Assembly: GCF_002006345.1 (NCBI RefSeq)
Contig: NZ_LZZM01000193.1
Location: forward strand, 1 to 42,961
From: Clostridium puniceum
GTDB taxonomy: Bacteria > Bacillota > Clostridia > Clostridiales > Clostridiaceae
Length of the DNA: 42,961 nt
Direction: 5' to 3'
This document shows positions 42,764 to 42,961 of this stretch, piece by piece. The notes below the pieces were generated by a model. That model saw nothing but the letters and a program-made list of their open reading frames with translations, was not told where the DNA came from and did not search any database. How positions within the stretch are numbered: position 1 is the stretch's first letter; each line of letters starts with the position of its first letter. A program made the position numbers and the translations under genes.

Positions 42764-42961
42764 GGCGTGTCTGAAAACAGAAATTTGTACAAAATTTAAT
42801 TTTTAGGTAAAATAAAAGAAAAAACTTAGAGGTAACTATTATGGCACAAAAACGTTATGAAATATCTGATGAACAATGGAATCAAATAAAGGATTTATTT
42901 TCAGTAGCAAAAACCGGACGTCCTCCAATGGATAATAGGCTGATGTTCAACGCAATCTTAT
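42764..42961 (+). mobile_element. IS5-family insertion sequence, 5' part (right copy)
   Basis: The left terminal repeat GGCGTGTCTGAAAACA (42764-42779) mirrors the repeat at 420-435 with one change. It is preceded by CTA. The element continues beyond the window. It lies in the same orientation as the copy at the left edge. Confidence 0.85.
42841..42961 (+). CDS. IS5-family transposase, N-terminal part (3' end outside window)
   Basis: The first 40 codons of a transposase: MAQKRYEISDEQWNQIKDLF then GRPPMDNRLMFNAIL, the helical N-terminal (DUF4096-like) domain of IS5-type transposases. GAGGTAACTATT precedes the ATG. The catalytic DDE part would lie to the right; its counterpart is visible at 2-406 in the left copy. 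Confidence 0.85.
   Translation, partial: MAQKRYEISDEQWNQIKDLFSVAKTGRPPMDNRLMFNAIL

Noticed and set aside
1..42961. A 42-kb composite transposon bounded by the two IS copies
   Set aside because: The interior is core chromosomal content (trp operon, rnz, spoIIM, nfnAB); there is no evidence of joint movement, only direct repeats.
1..42961. tRNA, rRNA or CRISPR arrays
   Set aside because: No tRNA-like cloverleaf, rRNA core sequence or regularly spaced repeats were seen on either strand.

Overview
The window is low-GC, Gram-positive chromosomal DNA from a solvent- or butyrate-forming Clostridium, most like the C. beijerinckii group. This rests on the very high A+T content, AGGAGG-type ribosome binding sites, spoIIM and a Spo0E-like gene, an Nfn transhydrogenase next to an iron-type alcohol dehydrogenase with a sigma-54 activator, and a T-box-led trp operon. 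Species is inferred; no 16S gene is present.

Both edges lie inside copies of an IS5-family insertion sequence in the same orientation: the 3' half of one at 1-435 and the 5' end of one from 42764. Region by region: 699-3005 holds a DUF2325 coiled-coil protein and an AnfO-family protein with a leader hairpin. 3307-4911 holds a XerD-like recombinase that has lost most catalytic residues, beside spoIIM. 5030-6067 is a BirA-operator-controlled bioY with a DUF1284 gene overlapping it. 6104-8310 is a histidine kinase/response regulator pair with direct-repeat operators upstream. 8754-13375 holds a secreted CW-repeat/CAP protein, an amino acid permease, a Spo0E-like peptide, a small unknown gene, and an orphan phage holin next to a decayed GH25 lysozyme. 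13835-15908 is an antibiotic-resistance-type ABC-F gene with a leader peptide and a terminator-like hairpin that contains its own ribosome binding site. 16169-19353 holds RNase Z, two paralogous small Lys-rich proteins, pirin, and decayed gene fragments.

19415-26993 is a redox block: desulfoferrodoxin, NfnB/NfnA (electron-bifurcating ferredoxin:NADP+ transhydrogenase), an iron-containing alcohol dehydrogenase with a clear -24/-12 promoter and three upstream TGTC-N9-GACA sites, its likely sigma-54 activator (AdhR/AcoR type), and a PanE-like ketopantoate reductase divergent from a LysR regulator. 28280-31381 has two unknown helical proteins, a PPOX-fold protein divergent from a WYL regulator over a shared operator, and a LUD-domain pseudogene. 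31401-33107 is a chemoreceptor.

The right third (33786-42500) is a complete tryptophan operon read leftward: T-box leader, trpE-trpG-trpD-trpC-trpF-trpB-trpA, then a second trpB broken by one missing base in an A8 run. One Trp-specifier stem I is followed by two antiterminator/terminator modules before trpE, and a third, orphan module lies after the broken trpB. A MITE-like inverted-repeat element sits between trpF and trpB. A group II intron 3' end (domains V-VI) abuts the right-hand IS.

Most genes belong to known families. The strongest second looks are the trp T-box architecture with the homopolymer-broken trpB2, the catalytically degenerate XerD paralogue at the spoIIM locus, the ABC-F leader, the sigma-54 alcohol dehydrogenase control region, and the paired small proteins between rnz and pirin.
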